A stretch of 64,000 nucleotides of DNA from Prorocentrum cordatum. Lineage: Eukaryota; Sar; Dinophyceae; Prorocentrales; Prorocentraceae. The stretch is taken from contig CAUYUJ010008091.1 of assembly GCA_963575745.1 (NCBI GenBank), forward strand, positions 372,674 through 436,673, read 5' to 3'. Below the pieces are notes generated by a model. It saw nothing but the letters and a program-made list of their open reading frames with translations, was not told the origin of the DNA and ran no database searches. Made by a program: the position numbers and the translations under genes. Below, piece by piece: positions 52,441 to 62,274 of the stretch (the stretch's first letter is position 1; each line of letters starts with the position of its first letter).

Positions 52441-52751
52441 AAGACGGCCCGAGAGAGGTTCCGAGGCGGCCTCCTTGAAGCTAAGAGCCTCTTCCGATGG
52501 TCACAGGAACACTCGAGAGTGCCAAGGCGCCCCCAAGATGAAACAAAAGAACCCCAAGACGAGCCCTGACGCCCGCAATCTGATCCCAATATGCCTCCCA
52601 AGACGGACCAAGAGGAGCTCCCAGATCAGTTTCTTATAGAAATGGTCGCATCACTTTCGAATCCGACCCGGCTTCCATCTCCCGCGACGATCAAGCAAAA
52701 CCTACCAACAACCACATGAACGTAATAGTTGTCGCGTGTTTGTTCTGGCTG

Positions 52752-52945
52752 CCTCTACGGGGGTTCCACGACTCTCAATGAGCCCCTCTGGAGGCGCTCA
52801 AAACGGTTGGAGTTGGGGCCCTGACGGCCCCAGAAACTATCAAGCTGGCCCGAAGAAACTCCACACATGGGCATGAGGACCCCAAGCCGGAGCATAGGGG
52901 CTGCAAGACGGACCCAGAGACTCGCCAGACGGTCCCAAGAGGCCC
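52752..52945. repeat. 195-bp duplication, copy 2
   Basis: CCACGACTCTCAATGAGCCC, GGAGGCGCTCAAAACGGTTG and ACGGACCCAGAGACTCGCC match copy 1. About 310 bp of other sequence lies between, partly CCCAAGA-type. Confidence 0.85.
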
Positions 52946-52999
52946 TTCATCTTCCTCGCGACCAGCCCGCCGTTGCTCCACCCGCCCCCCCCATCTTCA

Positions 53000-53865
53000 C
53001 ACGCTTATAGATACATATGTGGCTGCTACGTTGTATCACAATCGCGTCTATATAGCTTAACCGCAACTACCAGCATGGGAGTGTGAGACGATGGGTATTG
53101 TACACATATGGGTATCCTCATCTATAGTATACACACGTATACAACTATACGCTACACAATGACCATATGAATGTATATATATATACATATATAAATATAT
53201 ATATATATATATATGGATGCGAGCTTATGTACATGTGCATGCAATTACGCATGCGCACATATCGACCTTTCATCGTTGCCCCAATCCTGCACCAGTACCA
53301 ATGGTCCTCCATCAACGACTGCATGCCAAGCATCAACCAGTGCGCCGCATCAATACCATTTGCTCTCCAGGAGCACTCGCAACATATATGATTTTGCCGC
53401 GGTTGATCTGGGGGCCTTCTTGGTCTTGTCTTGGAGCTTCCTTAGGACCCCTTGTCGGGCTATCCCTCAGCCTTACGATTGTCCCGTGAGGGTTCGCAGA
53501 GCGATAGAACAGGACCCCGTGAAGGCTTCCGAAGCAAGGTGAAACAAAGTGAATATCGTTGCGGATGCTCTGATGGCCATCTCGGGACCCCTTCCTGGGG
53601 CTATTGAAGAACCTGCGAGGCCGCCGAAGAGGAGGATGAGGAGGATGGTGGTGGTGGAGGAAAAAAAAAGTAGCTCAAGAGGTGCAGGCACCCAGACAAG
53701 CGAGACGTAACTGTCGATCTGGAATTGATGAAAAAACCTTGTTCTTTGATTCCAGGCATCCCAGGAGTCCTGTCCGTGCCTGTGCCCTTGCAGAAGCGAG
53801 CTGAGATCAGTCGCCATCCTGTGTTCATATGTTGTTCCTCTGCCTTGTAGACAATAACATTTGGG
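53000..53865. other. Unassigned sequence with TA tracts
   Basis: TATATA runs at 53175-53215. A minus frame (53473-53817) is open but not recognisable. Confidence 0.4.
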
Positions 53866-53867
53866 GG

Positions 53868-54235
53868 AAGGAGAGGAGGAGGAGGAGGAGGAGGAGGAGG
53901 ATCAGGAGCAGGAGCAGGAGCAGGAGGAGGAGAAGCTCCAGAAGGCCCCTGGAGCCAGGAGGCTTCAAGACAACAAAAAATGTTCAGGAGGCCACATGGG
54001 GTCCCAGGACGCTCCAGGAGGCGACCCCGCGAGGGCCCAGGGGGATCCAGGTGGGTCCCCCCTCCTGGTCGATCCGCCGGGAGGGAGGGAGGGAGGAGAA
54101 GGAGGAGGGGGGGAGCGAGAGGAGAAGAGGCAAGAGGGGGGAAGCGGAAGGAGGATGGACGAGGGGAGTGAGGAGGATGGCAGGAGAGAGGGGGGATGGA
54201 GGAGGGGGGGCAGGAGGGTGGAGGAAGAGGACCCG
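53868..54235. repeat. GGA-rich sequence
   Basis: GGA microsatellite (53872-53935) and GGAGGG-rich DNA to the edge of the exon at 54251. Confidence 0.8.
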
Positions 54236-54250
54236 CCCTCGCATGCCAGC

Positions 54251-54406
54251 CTGCTCGTCCCCGAGCAGCTTCACCATGCCGTCGATCATGGCAATGACCT
54301 TCGCGAAGCTGAAGCCGCGGCCCTGCAGGGCCAGCGACAGGAAGTCGAGCCGGGCCCTCTCCGCGGGCCTCTTCCCCGCGCGCGCCGCGCTGATCAGAGC
54401 CACGGC
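54251..54406 (-). CDS. Coiled-coil protein, exon 2
   Basis: Fifty-two codons start AVALISAARAGKRPAER, continue LDFLSLALQGRGFSFAKV and end IAMIDGMVKLLGDEQ. Family members have the same R-LDF(I/L)-LAL-G...F-KV-MID-MV--L--EQ run just before the EYC segment. The acceptor is CGCGAG| and the donor GC (CAG|GCTGGC). The length is a multiple of three and both junctions are phase 0. Confidence 0.9.
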
Positions 54407-54471
54407 CTCGCGGCGCGGGGAGGGGAAGGACAGGGAGGAGGAGAACAGGAAGAAGCACGAGGATTGGATTG

Positions 54472-54665
54472 CCCCCATCGCACTTCAGGACCACATCCCA
54501 GAAAGAAGTTCGAGCACACAGGAAAACTATCGAGACAGCGTCGGACGAGTATCGCCCCGCAGGGCCCGACGCGTGAAAACGCTCCAGTTTCGGTACTTGC
54601 TTGGTGCTCGAGTTTTTGTCTCGGGATCAAGGCTAAAAGCAGGTTGGAACATCATAAGCCGAGTA
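54472..54665. repeat. Dispersed 210-bp repeat, copy 2
   Basis: AAGTTCGAGCACACAGG, ACAGCGTCGGACGAGTATCG, GGGCCCGACGCGTGAAAACG and TTGGAACATCATAAGCCGAG parallel 21421-21635. Confidence 0.8.
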
Positions 54666-54669
54666 GGAA

Positions 54670-55980
54670 GAAGGAGGAGGCACAGCGTGAGAATCAGGAG
54701 TCATCCGAAGCGGAACCTGGCCCACAAGCGGGAGGGACGAGGCGAACGAACCTCGGGCCTCTTCGAGGCACTCCCAGCGAGTGGAGCGCGGAGGGCGGCC
54801 CTAGTCGCGGGGCGCCTGCCGTCCAGGAGCCGGCTCCTGGCGCTGCGACGGACAGGGGCTGGGGGGCTCCGAGCAGGACGAGAGTGATGTCACAAAACGA
54901 TGTGCTCGAGATGCCTTCTGGGACATCCGGACTATCCAGCGGCCCTCGTTTCTGCAGCCCGCGTGGAACACGAGGGAACACGGAGAAGCCTCAAGATCTA
55001 GAAGCAGCAGGAAGGGGCAGACAGGTCCGTCTTGCCGGACCCCGATGCAACCCTCGCGCCGAAGCGGGCGGCAGACGGAGCAGGGACCCGCCGAGCGAAT
55101 GCCGCGACCACCGCATATGGGTAGCGCGCCCCAGCGGTTTGTTGCTCAAAACTGCTGGCCGTTGTGCACCAGATCTGAATGGTTGCATTGTGGATGTGGG
55201 CGTCATGTAATGTGATCGATGAAAGGTGACTAATATTCGTAGATACTGACTTGTCAACTCCACTGCTCGCGCAAAAACTTCACCCTCCCACCCGCAAATT
55301 GTTTTGAAAAACCCATGCGGCCACGATTGCGGATGTGCTTGGCACTGGCTAGCGCATCTCTGCAGCCGCGCTGGCGCGCGCAAACTCGCGCACTGAGCGG
55401 TCAGCTGGTTTGGCACAACTGATATGGCCGCGATGGCGCTTGCTGGTGGGAACTTCAAAGCGCGTTTCAGAGGCCGCGCTGGCGCATGGGCACTTCAGTG
55501 CGGGTCGGTGACCCGGGCGGGCGCGGTGTCACGATGACGCCGACGAAAGCGGCAACGATGATGATGGTAGCGATGGTGGCGGCGATCATGGACGAGGACG
55601 ACGGCCAGGCCAATGACGGCGCCAATGCTGGAGACGACGATGCCGGTGATGATGTCCGTGTGTCGGTGGTTGACATGATGGACTGATGATGTTGGCACTG
55701 GCGGCGCTTGGTGATGACGACAGAAGCGGTGATGCGATGATGCTGATGAGGGTAATGAAAAAGAAGTGCGCGCGCAGAAGTTCAAGAGCAATGGCAGACT
55801 CTATCTTGAAACACATGTGTGTGATCCATGAGTATGTGAAAAGATGTATCTTGAAATGCGTCACGAACCAATGGCTTTGAAATGCAGTCGGCACGCGAGC
55901 CGTGGCGCGCGCGTGTTGCCCGCATGATAACACTCCCCACGCAGCGCTCGCACTCAGAGGTTCTTCCTCCTCCTCCTCCT
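54670..55980. other. Unassigned intronic sequence
   Basis: Short repeated GCCGCGCTGGCGC motifs at 55365-55490 and a GATG-rich patch at 55550-55770. No exon is recognised. Confidence 0.4.
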
Positions 55981-55984
55981 CTAA

Positions 55985-56115
55985 GGAACTGGGCCGTGTG
56001 GGCGGTCTGGCGGCTATAGTCCCGCCATCGCCGCCTTGTCGCCGCCCGTCGTCTGGTCCGTGTGAGCGGTCTGGCGGCTATGTTCACGCCGTCGCCGCCC
56101 CGTCGCCGCCCCGTC
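55985..56115. repeat. Two tandem 64-bp units
   Basis: GTGTGGGCGGTCTGGCGGCT and GTGTGAGCGGTCTGGCGGCT start units near 55994 and 56059, each followed by CGCCGTCGCCGCC-type sequence. Confidence 0.8.
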
Positions 56116-56119
56116 GCCG

Positions 56120-57240
56120 CCGCTGGAGTCTTCTCCTCTCTTACACCCCCATCCCCCCCCCCCCCCCGAGACTATCACCCCCCCCCCTCTGGGGCATTTG
56201 CGTTTGATTTTCCTCCTTGCTCATTTTCCATCTGAACCCATATCAGCCATGCCAGACTGGTATCCACACACCCCCACATCCCCGTCATGAGACCAGGCTG
56301 TGCACATGCGTTGATGTAAGATGAGTTTCTGGCAGGAAACCTTTTCAACGAATACCGTGCGGGCCACGCACGCGCGCGCGCAAGGCAACATCCGTCCAAC
56401 AACTTGTTATTTTCGGAGCGGCTTCAGCCAAAAACATCGAGAGCCCGATGGCGCTTCAATACGAATATTCAAATGTTCCTCCCGCGCGCTCTTGCGGTTC
56501 GTCGGGAAACCAGTGTTTGTTCAACTTTCCTGTGCACGGAGGACTTCGCGCGCATGTCGTACTTATTGCAACGCCCTCGCGCACTTGCCAGAGGCATGGT
56601 CCCTGTCGACTAATACATGCGGGGCACATACGTTCATCGATGCTGAGCTCGTGTCGCGACTCCCTGTCGAGCAGTACCACGCGGTGCGCATGCGTTGATC
56701 GAGGAGGGATGCGGGCCACATTCGCGTCATTCTCCTGAGAGAATTGAAGGGTTAATCCTCTATTCCTTGCGCGCCACATCTCTGCGGGGAGTTGAGGGGC
56801 CACCCTTTTGTTCCTGACGTCTCCTCCTATGCCACCCTCGCGTTCCTGCCTTCCTCCCTCATCCCTTTTCCGTTGTCGTTTCATTGCTTGGGTGATGTGT
56901 CATCCCTTCCCTCCTCTTTGGGTCATGTGTCATCATCCGTCATCCCTTATCCCCCTGCCCCTTTTCTATGTCCAGTCCTGATTAATGTTTGTCTCTTTCG
57001 CTCTCTCTCTCTCTCTCGTTCGTTTAGTTTCGTTTTGCCCTCGTCTTCTCTCCCTGCGCGTCGCTCTCCGTCCCTTCCTTCCTCCCTCCTCCCATTACCC
57101 GTTGTCGTTCCCTTCCATAATGTTCCCCCTCTCTGAATGGGGGTAGAACTGAGAGGAAAAGTAGATGCGGTGTGAGCTGCGTGGTTTAAGGTATGAGGCG
57201 CAAGCAATGCGCTGCACCTGCGCAAACAGTGGCACAGGGC
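56120..57240. other. Unassigned sequence, pyrimidine-rich toward 57120
   Basis: No gene is recognised. A TC-rich zone with a (CT)n run lies at 57000-57018. Confidence 0.4.
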
Positions 57241-57249
57241 GGACAAAAA

Positions 57250-57660
57250 GGCGAATCCTCGACAGTCCCCCCAGCCGCGGTGGGCGGCAACGGGGCAGCC
57301 ACGGGCGGCCACGTGGCCAATCCTCGGCGGAACCCCCCTCAGCGGCAACGAGGCGACCACGGGCGGCAACGTGGCGAAACCTCGGCAGACCCCCCAACGG
57401 CAACGAGGCGACAGCGGGCGGCGACGTGGCGAGACCTCGGCGGACTCCCCAACGGCTACGAGGCGGCAGCGGGAGCGGCGACGTGGCGAGACCTCGGCGG
57501 ACCCATCCGAGCCCTCGGCGACGGAGTGCAAAGGCCCTCGCTGCCGACCCTTCCGATCGCGAAGGGCAGGCAACCCCCAAGTGCAAGCACGGCGCTGTGG
57601 GCGGCCACGGGGCGGCCACGGGGCGGCAACGTGGCGAAACCTCGGCGGTGTGCCCGTGCA
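57250..57660. repeat. 60-bp minisatellite GTGGCGAGACCTCGGCGGAC
   Basis: GGCAACGAGGCGAC, GGGCGGCGACGTGGCGA and ACCTCGGCGGACTCCCC recur every 58-66 bp. Isolated units also at 58185-58215 and 58380-58410. Confidence 0.85.
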
Positions 57661-57726
57661 AGGCCTCAGTGACAGAAGCGAGAACCCCTAACCGCAAGCA
57701 CCTCTTGCCGACCCTCCCGTGGGACG

Positions 57727-57935
57727 CACAGAGACATACTGATACCAAATGTCCTCCTGGGAGGCGCGCGTCCGACCCGAACATCTGGTATACCCGTCTT
57801 GTGGTAGATCCTTTCCCGAGCGGGGTTGCCAGACAGCGCCCGCCACGACGCATATACCGGAAGATCTCTCGGTGTGCGCGTCGCCCCTGGGGGGCCACGC
57901 ACATAGAGTATAAAGCATGTTGGGGTGGCGCCGAG
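57727..57935. mobile_element. GGCGCGCG inverted-repeat family, copy
   Basis: CATACTGATACCAAATGTCC, CTGGGAGGCGCGCGTCCGAC, CAGCGCCCGCCACGACGCAT, GTGTGCGCGTCGCCCCTGG and GAGTATAAAGCATG align with 42700-42905. Confidence 0.8.
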
Positions 57936-58229
57936 CCCGACCGCAGAGAAGAAGCAGCCCCCCCTGAGTGCAAGCACGGCGCTATGTGCGGCAGCGGGGC
58001 GGCCACGGGCCGAGAGGCCCCGAGAAGAGGCCCCTGGGGCCGCCAAGAATCCCGAGACGCCCCAACAGGCCGGCCAACAACTCGCGAGATACGTTCGGAG
58101 AGACTCCAAGAAGCAGCCAGACCTCCGCTTGGCATCTCTGTCATCCCTCGCCCTCGCCCTCGCCCTCGCCCTCGCCCTCCTGCTCGCGGCAACGTGGCGA
58201 AACCTCGGCGGGGCGGGCGAGTGGCGAGG

Positions 58230-58340
58230 AGTGAGGAGGAGGTGCTTGAGGAGGAGGAGGCGGAGGAGGAGGAGGAGGAGGAGGAGGAGGAGGAGAGGAG
58301 GAGGAGGAGGAGGAGAGGAGGGAGAGGCAGGGAGAGGGAG
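58230..58340. repeat. GGA microsatellite
   Basis: GGA tract facing the much longer CCT tract 200 bp downstream; the two could form an imperfect inverted pair. Confidence 0.9.
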
Positions 58341-58529
58341 GAGCGGGGGAACAGGAGGGAGGAGAGGGCCACGGGCGGGGCCACGTGGCGAGACCTCGGC
58401 GGAGCCCCCCCGGGCGCGGTGGGAGGCCACGGGGAGGCCACGCCGTCGGCCGAGCGGCGAGGCCTCGCGAGGCCTCTCGGCGCGGCGGACTGCTCGGCAC
58501 CCCCGGGGCGCCTCCTCTGCCGCCGCCCT

Positions 58530-59480
58530 CAGGGGCCTCCTCCTCCCCCTCCTCCTCCTCCTCCTCCTCCTCCTCTTTTCCTCCTCCTCCTCCTCCTCCT
58601 CCTCCTCCTCCGCCCTCCCCCTCCTCCTCCGCCTCACTCCTCCTCCTCCTCACTCCATCCTCCTCCCTCCGCCTCCTCCTCCCTCCTCCTCCTCCTCCTC
58701 CTCCTCCTCCTCCTCCTCCCTCCCTCCTCCTCCTCCTCCTCCTCCTCCTCCTCCTCCCCTCCTCCTCCTCCTCCTCCTCCTCCTCCTCCTCTCCTCCTTC
58801 CTCCTCCACCCCTCCTCCCCTCCTCCGTCCTCCGCCTCTCCCCCTCCCCTCCTCCCTCTCCTCCTCCTCCTCCTCCTCCTCCTCCCTCCCCTCCTCCTCC
58901 TCCTCCTCCGTCCTCCTCCTCCTTCCTCCTCCCCTCCCCTCTCTACCTCCTCCTCCTCTCCTCCTCCTCCTCCTCCTCCGCCTCCTCCTCCTCCTCCTCC
59001 TCCTCGCTCCTCCTCCTCCTACTCCTCCCTCCTCCCTCCTCCTCCGCCTCCCTCCTTCCTCCTCCTCCGTCCTCATCCCCTCCTCCTCCTCCTCCCTCCT
59101 ACTCCCTCCTCCTCTCCTCCTCCTCCTCCTCCGTCCTCTCCCCTCCTCCTCTCTCCTCCTCCTCCTCCTCCTCCTCCTCCTCCTCCTCCTCACCCCTCCT
59201 CCTCCTCCTCCTCCTCCTCCTCCTCCTCCTCCTCCTCCCCCTCCTCTCCTTCCATCACTTCTCCTCCTCCTCCTCTCCTCCTCCTCCCCTCCCCTCTACC
59301 TCCTCCTCCTCCTCTCCTCCGCCTCCTCCCCTCCTCACTCCTCCTCCTCCTCCTCCTCCTCCTCCTCCGCCTCCTCCTCCTCCTCCTCCTCCTCCTCCTC
59401 CTCCTCCTCCTCCTCACTCATCCTCCTCCTCCTCCTCCTCCTCCTCCTCCTCCTCCTCCTCCTCCTCCTCCTCCGTCTCC
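58530..59480. repeat. 950-bp CCT microsatellite
   Basis: The longest CCT tract of the window with CCG, CTC and CAC interruptions. The 796-codon frame across it is a shadow. Confidence 0.97.
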
Positions 59481-59570
59481 TGCTCGCGACCCCGGGCGGA
59501 GGTGGCGAGACCGCCACGGCCTACGGCCGACCCGTGTCATGAGGACGCGCGATAAGGGTGCAAGGGCCTT

Positions 59571-59764
59571 TCGGGCCGGGCGAACGGGGGGGAGAGCAAA
59601 GGGGGGGTCTGAGAAGCAGCTCGCGTGGCTGATTCTCCGGCGCCTCCCGGCGCCGGAGGCGGCCATGTATCGAGGGATGGGCCCCTCGGCGGGGCCGAAA
59701 CCAGCTGCATGCAGCAGATTTCGTAACCCCCCCTTTCCCAATCCCCCCCTTCCGTCCGGCCCGA
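59571..59764. mobile_element. TCGGGCCGG TIR element, copy 3, TSD GCCTT
   Basis: TCGGGCCGGGCGAACGGGG to CCGTCCGGCCCGA, 194 bp, with GCCTT at 59566-59570 and 59765-59769. Interior as in copies 1 and 2. Confidence 0.95.
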
Positions 59765-59769
59765 GCCTT

Positions 59770-60410
59770 GGACGGCCGTTTCGAAGCTCTGCAAGCGGGG
59801 CGCGGCCAGTGAAAGCGGCCAAGGATGGGCCGAAGGGGAAGGATGCAAAGGTGCCCTTGGGAAGGTTGCCCATCCATGCTATGCGGGCTGACTGTACTCG
59901 GGGGGCCTGTTGAGGACAGCTGGGACTGCTCGGGGGGCCTGTTGAGGCTAGCCCGCGCTCCTGGATGGGACTGTCTGTGTGCAACCTGGCGCCTTGCCAG
60001 GTGGGCCGGGCCCCCGGCAGCAAGGGCACTCCGTTGTTTGGAACGGCAGCGTCATGGCTGCTGCTCCGACCCCGGCGCTGCTTTGTCCCAGGTGTGCGGG
60101 GCCGCGGATTGCAAAATCTGGACCTGGGGAACAGCAAAGAAACTACCTGGTGTGAGACACTGGTCTCCAGGAAGGGGTCGAGAGCTCAGGGGGCCACGCA
60201 TTTGAAACATTATGACGTCGGAGGTCTGGGGAGGCGAACTGATGTCGCAGTCGCTATGTGACGGAGCCCTATTTGTCTGCAAGCGTGGGGTTGGCCTTGC
60301 CCGCATTAAAACTCGAGGGAAAACGCTTGCGAGGCTGCATCCTGACATCCGACGTCCTTCTTTCCCGCAACGCGCCTCCCCAGAGGTCTGGACTTCCTCC
60401 TGGGAAAATC
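59770..60410. other. Unassigned sequence
   Basis: Motif CGGGGGGCCTGTTGAGG is duplicated near 59900 and 59932. No gene is recognised. Confidence 0.4.
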
Positions 60411-60414
60411 GTGT

Positions 60415-60500
60415 TTCAACCGCCCTGGGGACTGTTAGGGCACCCTGGAAGCCGGAAATGGCCCCAAACTTCCGATCGTCGTTTTTCACGACGCGAGGAT
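60415..60500. repeat. GACGGTCC dispersed repeat fragment
   Basis: GGGGACTGTTAGGGCACCC, GAAGCCGGAAATGGCCCC and TTTTTCACGACGCGAGGATG match the right end of the repeat. Confidence 0.6.
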
Positions 60501-60542
60501 GCATGGGCAAAGAGCAGCATTGTCTTGATCGCCCAGCTAGGC

Positions 60543-60612
60543 CTTCTTGCGCATGGTTTGGCTGATCGCCTCCGACTGCAGCAAGCTCGGGCTGGGAAGC
60601 GTCTTCTTGAAT
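60543..60612 (-). CDS. Coiled-coil protein, exon 1 of those visible
   Basis: Twenty-three codons read FKKTLPSPSLLQ, then SEAISQTMRKK before a GC donor (AAG|GCCTAG). It joins to exon 2 as ...RKK-AVALIS in phase 0. The family has LELFKKTLP at this point. No AG acceptor precedes the first complete codon: the bases before it are GTTGCGG, much like the GTGCGGC before exon 6. The exact start is therefore uncertain. Earlier exons were not found between here and 64000. Confidence 0.8.
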
Positions 60613-60619
60613 CCGCAAC

Positions 60620-60905
60620 GGGGTAGAACCAAGCTGCGTCCCCAATCCGTAGGCGTGTGAGGGCACCACGCAACTCGAAGAGCTGTGGCGACCGCTGTTC
60701 AGGAGCGGTCCCTCCCGGCCCCACACGTAACGTCAGGGCATAGCATCGCATGCAGATGACTCATATGGTGTACCCGGCCCGTCATCGCACTGAACTGCAC
60801 AACAAACCCACACCGCAAAATTTCCCAACACACATACATGCAAATTGCGCGCAAAATCCGCCATGGGGGAAGAAACCCTGGCTTCGGCATGCTGAGGCTT
60901 TTTCG
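60620..60905. other. Unassigned sequence upstream of the first visible exon
   Basis: No exon, promoter or spliced-leader acceptor could be identified. Confidence 0.4.
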
Positions 60906-60912
60906 GGCGGGT

Positions 60913-61069
60913 GGTAATGGGGGGGGCCAAATGGGAGGTGAAGAAAAGGAGCCAAAAGGGGCCCTCTAGGACCCCGTTTGGGCACCAATTGGCTCGAAAA
61001 GGGGCCCAAAAGGGCTCGCTTAGGGCCCGTTTCTTCACCCCCCATTTGGGGCACCCCCCATTACCACCC
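60913..61069. mobile_element. GGGTGGTAATGGGGG foldback
   Basis: GGGTGGTAATGGGGG...GGTGAAGAAA at the left and the inverse TTTCTTCACC...CCCCCATTACCACCC at the right; interior rich in GGGGCCC/AAAAGG. Arms about 38 bp. Confidence 0.85.
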
Positions 61070-61314
61070 ATGATTATGTCCTGGCCCTCCTGCGTTGGGT
61101 TCTCGTTTTGAACAGAGCACCGCGGTCGCGAACCTCCTTCCTCCCGCCTCCCTCCTTCTCTCTTCCCTTCTCCTGGTTTCTGCCTCTTGCCTATCTCTTT
61201 CCTGCCCGCCAGCCTGCCTCTTACACTCGCAGATTCAGACCTCCGGCGATGTTTTGTTTGCTTGGCTTCCCGCCGACGTCAGCATGCAGAGGCCAGGCCG
61301 CGTTTCTGGGCCCC

Positions 61315-61540
61315 GAGGAGGAGGAGGAGGAGGAGGAGGAGGAGGAGGAACAGGAGGAGGGGGAGGAGGAGGAGGAGGAGGAGGGGGAGGAGGAGGAGGA
61401 GGAGGAGGAGGGGGAGGGGAGGAGGAGGAGCAGGAGAAGGAGAGGAGGAAGGGGAGGAGGTGAGGAGGAAGGAGGAGGAGGAGGGAGGAGGAGGGGGAGG
61501 AGGAGGCTGGAGGAGGAGGAGGAGGAGACGAGGGGCAGAG
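61315..61540. repeat. GGA microsatellite
   Basis: GGA/GGGGA tract. Confidence 0.95.
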
Positions 61541-61719
61541 CTCGCAGGAGGGCCCGCGGAGGCCCACGGCGGCTCGCCCGCCCGGCCCGGGGTCCGTGCC
61601 GGAGGCCGTCCCCCGGGGGCCCCTCCCGCCCGGGTGCCTAAGCCCGCTGCCTCGCCCGACTGCAGCAGGAGCTCGACCACAGGCGGCCTTCCACGAGATG
61701 CCCGGCCCTGAGGCCCCAG

Positions 61720-61898
61720 TAGGGGGCCACATGCGAACCCTACCCCCCCCCCCCCCCCCCACCACTCCCACCCCCACGATTTCTGAGAGGGGAGGGTGGG
61801 GTTCACTTCGCTCGGGAGCTCCCGAACGAAGTGAACCCCACCCGCCCCCTCAGAAATCGTGGGGGGGGGTAGGGGTATGGTTCGCACGTGACCCCCGA
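61720..61898. mobile_element. GGCCACATG foldback, copy 3, 5-bp TSD CCCAG
   Basis: Ends TAGGGGGCCACATGCGAACC and, reversed, TCGGGGGTCACGTGCGAACC. CCCAG at 61715-61719 and 61899-61903. A C-run interrupts the left arm. Confidence 0.92.
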
Positions 61899-61959
61899 CC
61901 CAGGGTGTCCACGCAGTCTTCACGCTGCCCATCGCGAGGCCATCAAGACCAGAGGGGGC

Positions 61960-62272
61960 CCGGGCACCCTGGAGGCAAGCAGCGTGTTTCTGGGCATGGG
62001 CATCCAACCCGAAGACCCCAATTTCGGGTTGGGGGGGGTACGGGTTCCAGAAGTATTTTCTCCATGTTCCCCGACCCCCCCCCAGGAAAGGGAGGGCAAA
62101 TTGAGGCCTTCGAATTGGGATGTGGTGCTTTGGTGGGTGGTGATCGCCATCGCTCGGACGTCAATTCCCGGTGTATTTTTCGGCTTCGCGCGCGCATGTT
62201 TCGCACGACGGCCTCAAGTGCTCCTCGATGATCCTCGCAGAGAAAAAAAACGCACACAATCCGAGCGATGCC
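61960..62272. mobile_element. Two foldbacks side by side (AACCCGAAG copy 2 and GCCATCGCTCGG copy 2)
   Basis: 62003-62143: CATCCAACCCGAAGACCCC, TTTCGGGTTGGGGGGGGTA and GAGGCCTTCGAATTGGGATG match 25035-25187. 62146-62272: GCCATCGCTCGGACGTCAAT and ATCCGAGCGATGCC match 20651-20768. Confidence 0.8.
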
Positions 62273-62274
62273 AC

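Larger units (their letters stand above)
2613..60612 (-). other. Gene span: conserved dinoflagellate coiled-coil protein, nine visible exons
   Basis: Nine exon-sized minus-strand segments, read from high to low coordinate, join in phase into about 300 residues of one helical, charged protein. The order of motifs (FKKTLP, MIDGMVKLL, EYC, DKSVEEATEQRKEEN, FAKNRLNKF, NPKLYNPP, IKDLDKEITE, SQKAYEELM, SKRAADMKAI) matches a protein family I remember as abundant in dinoflagellate transcriptomes; its function is unknown to me. About 904-925 coding bases are spread over 58 kb, so introns are over 98% of the span. Donors are GC or GA in nearly every case. Both ends are missing: the residues expected before FKKTLP and after the SKRAADMKAI exon are not found. 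The exon assignment by motif and phase is what I see; single-gene status is inferred. Confidence 0.8.

Noticed and set aside
53473-53817. Minus-strand 114-codon ORF near exon 2
   Set aside because: No family resemblance, and not needed for the coiled-coil protein, whose exons 2 and 3 already join.
42700-57935. Conserved peptide (PSGVARxRPPRRIYxKISRCARRPWG) shared by two loci
   Set aside because: The two loci are copies of one inverted-repeat element. The other copies disrupt the frame, so it is DNA similarity and not a gene.
57165-59555. 796-codon plus-strand open frame, the longest in the window
   Set aside because: It runs through minisatellite, a TIR element and a 950-bp CCT tract. High GC and triplet repeats keep frames open; no domain is visible.
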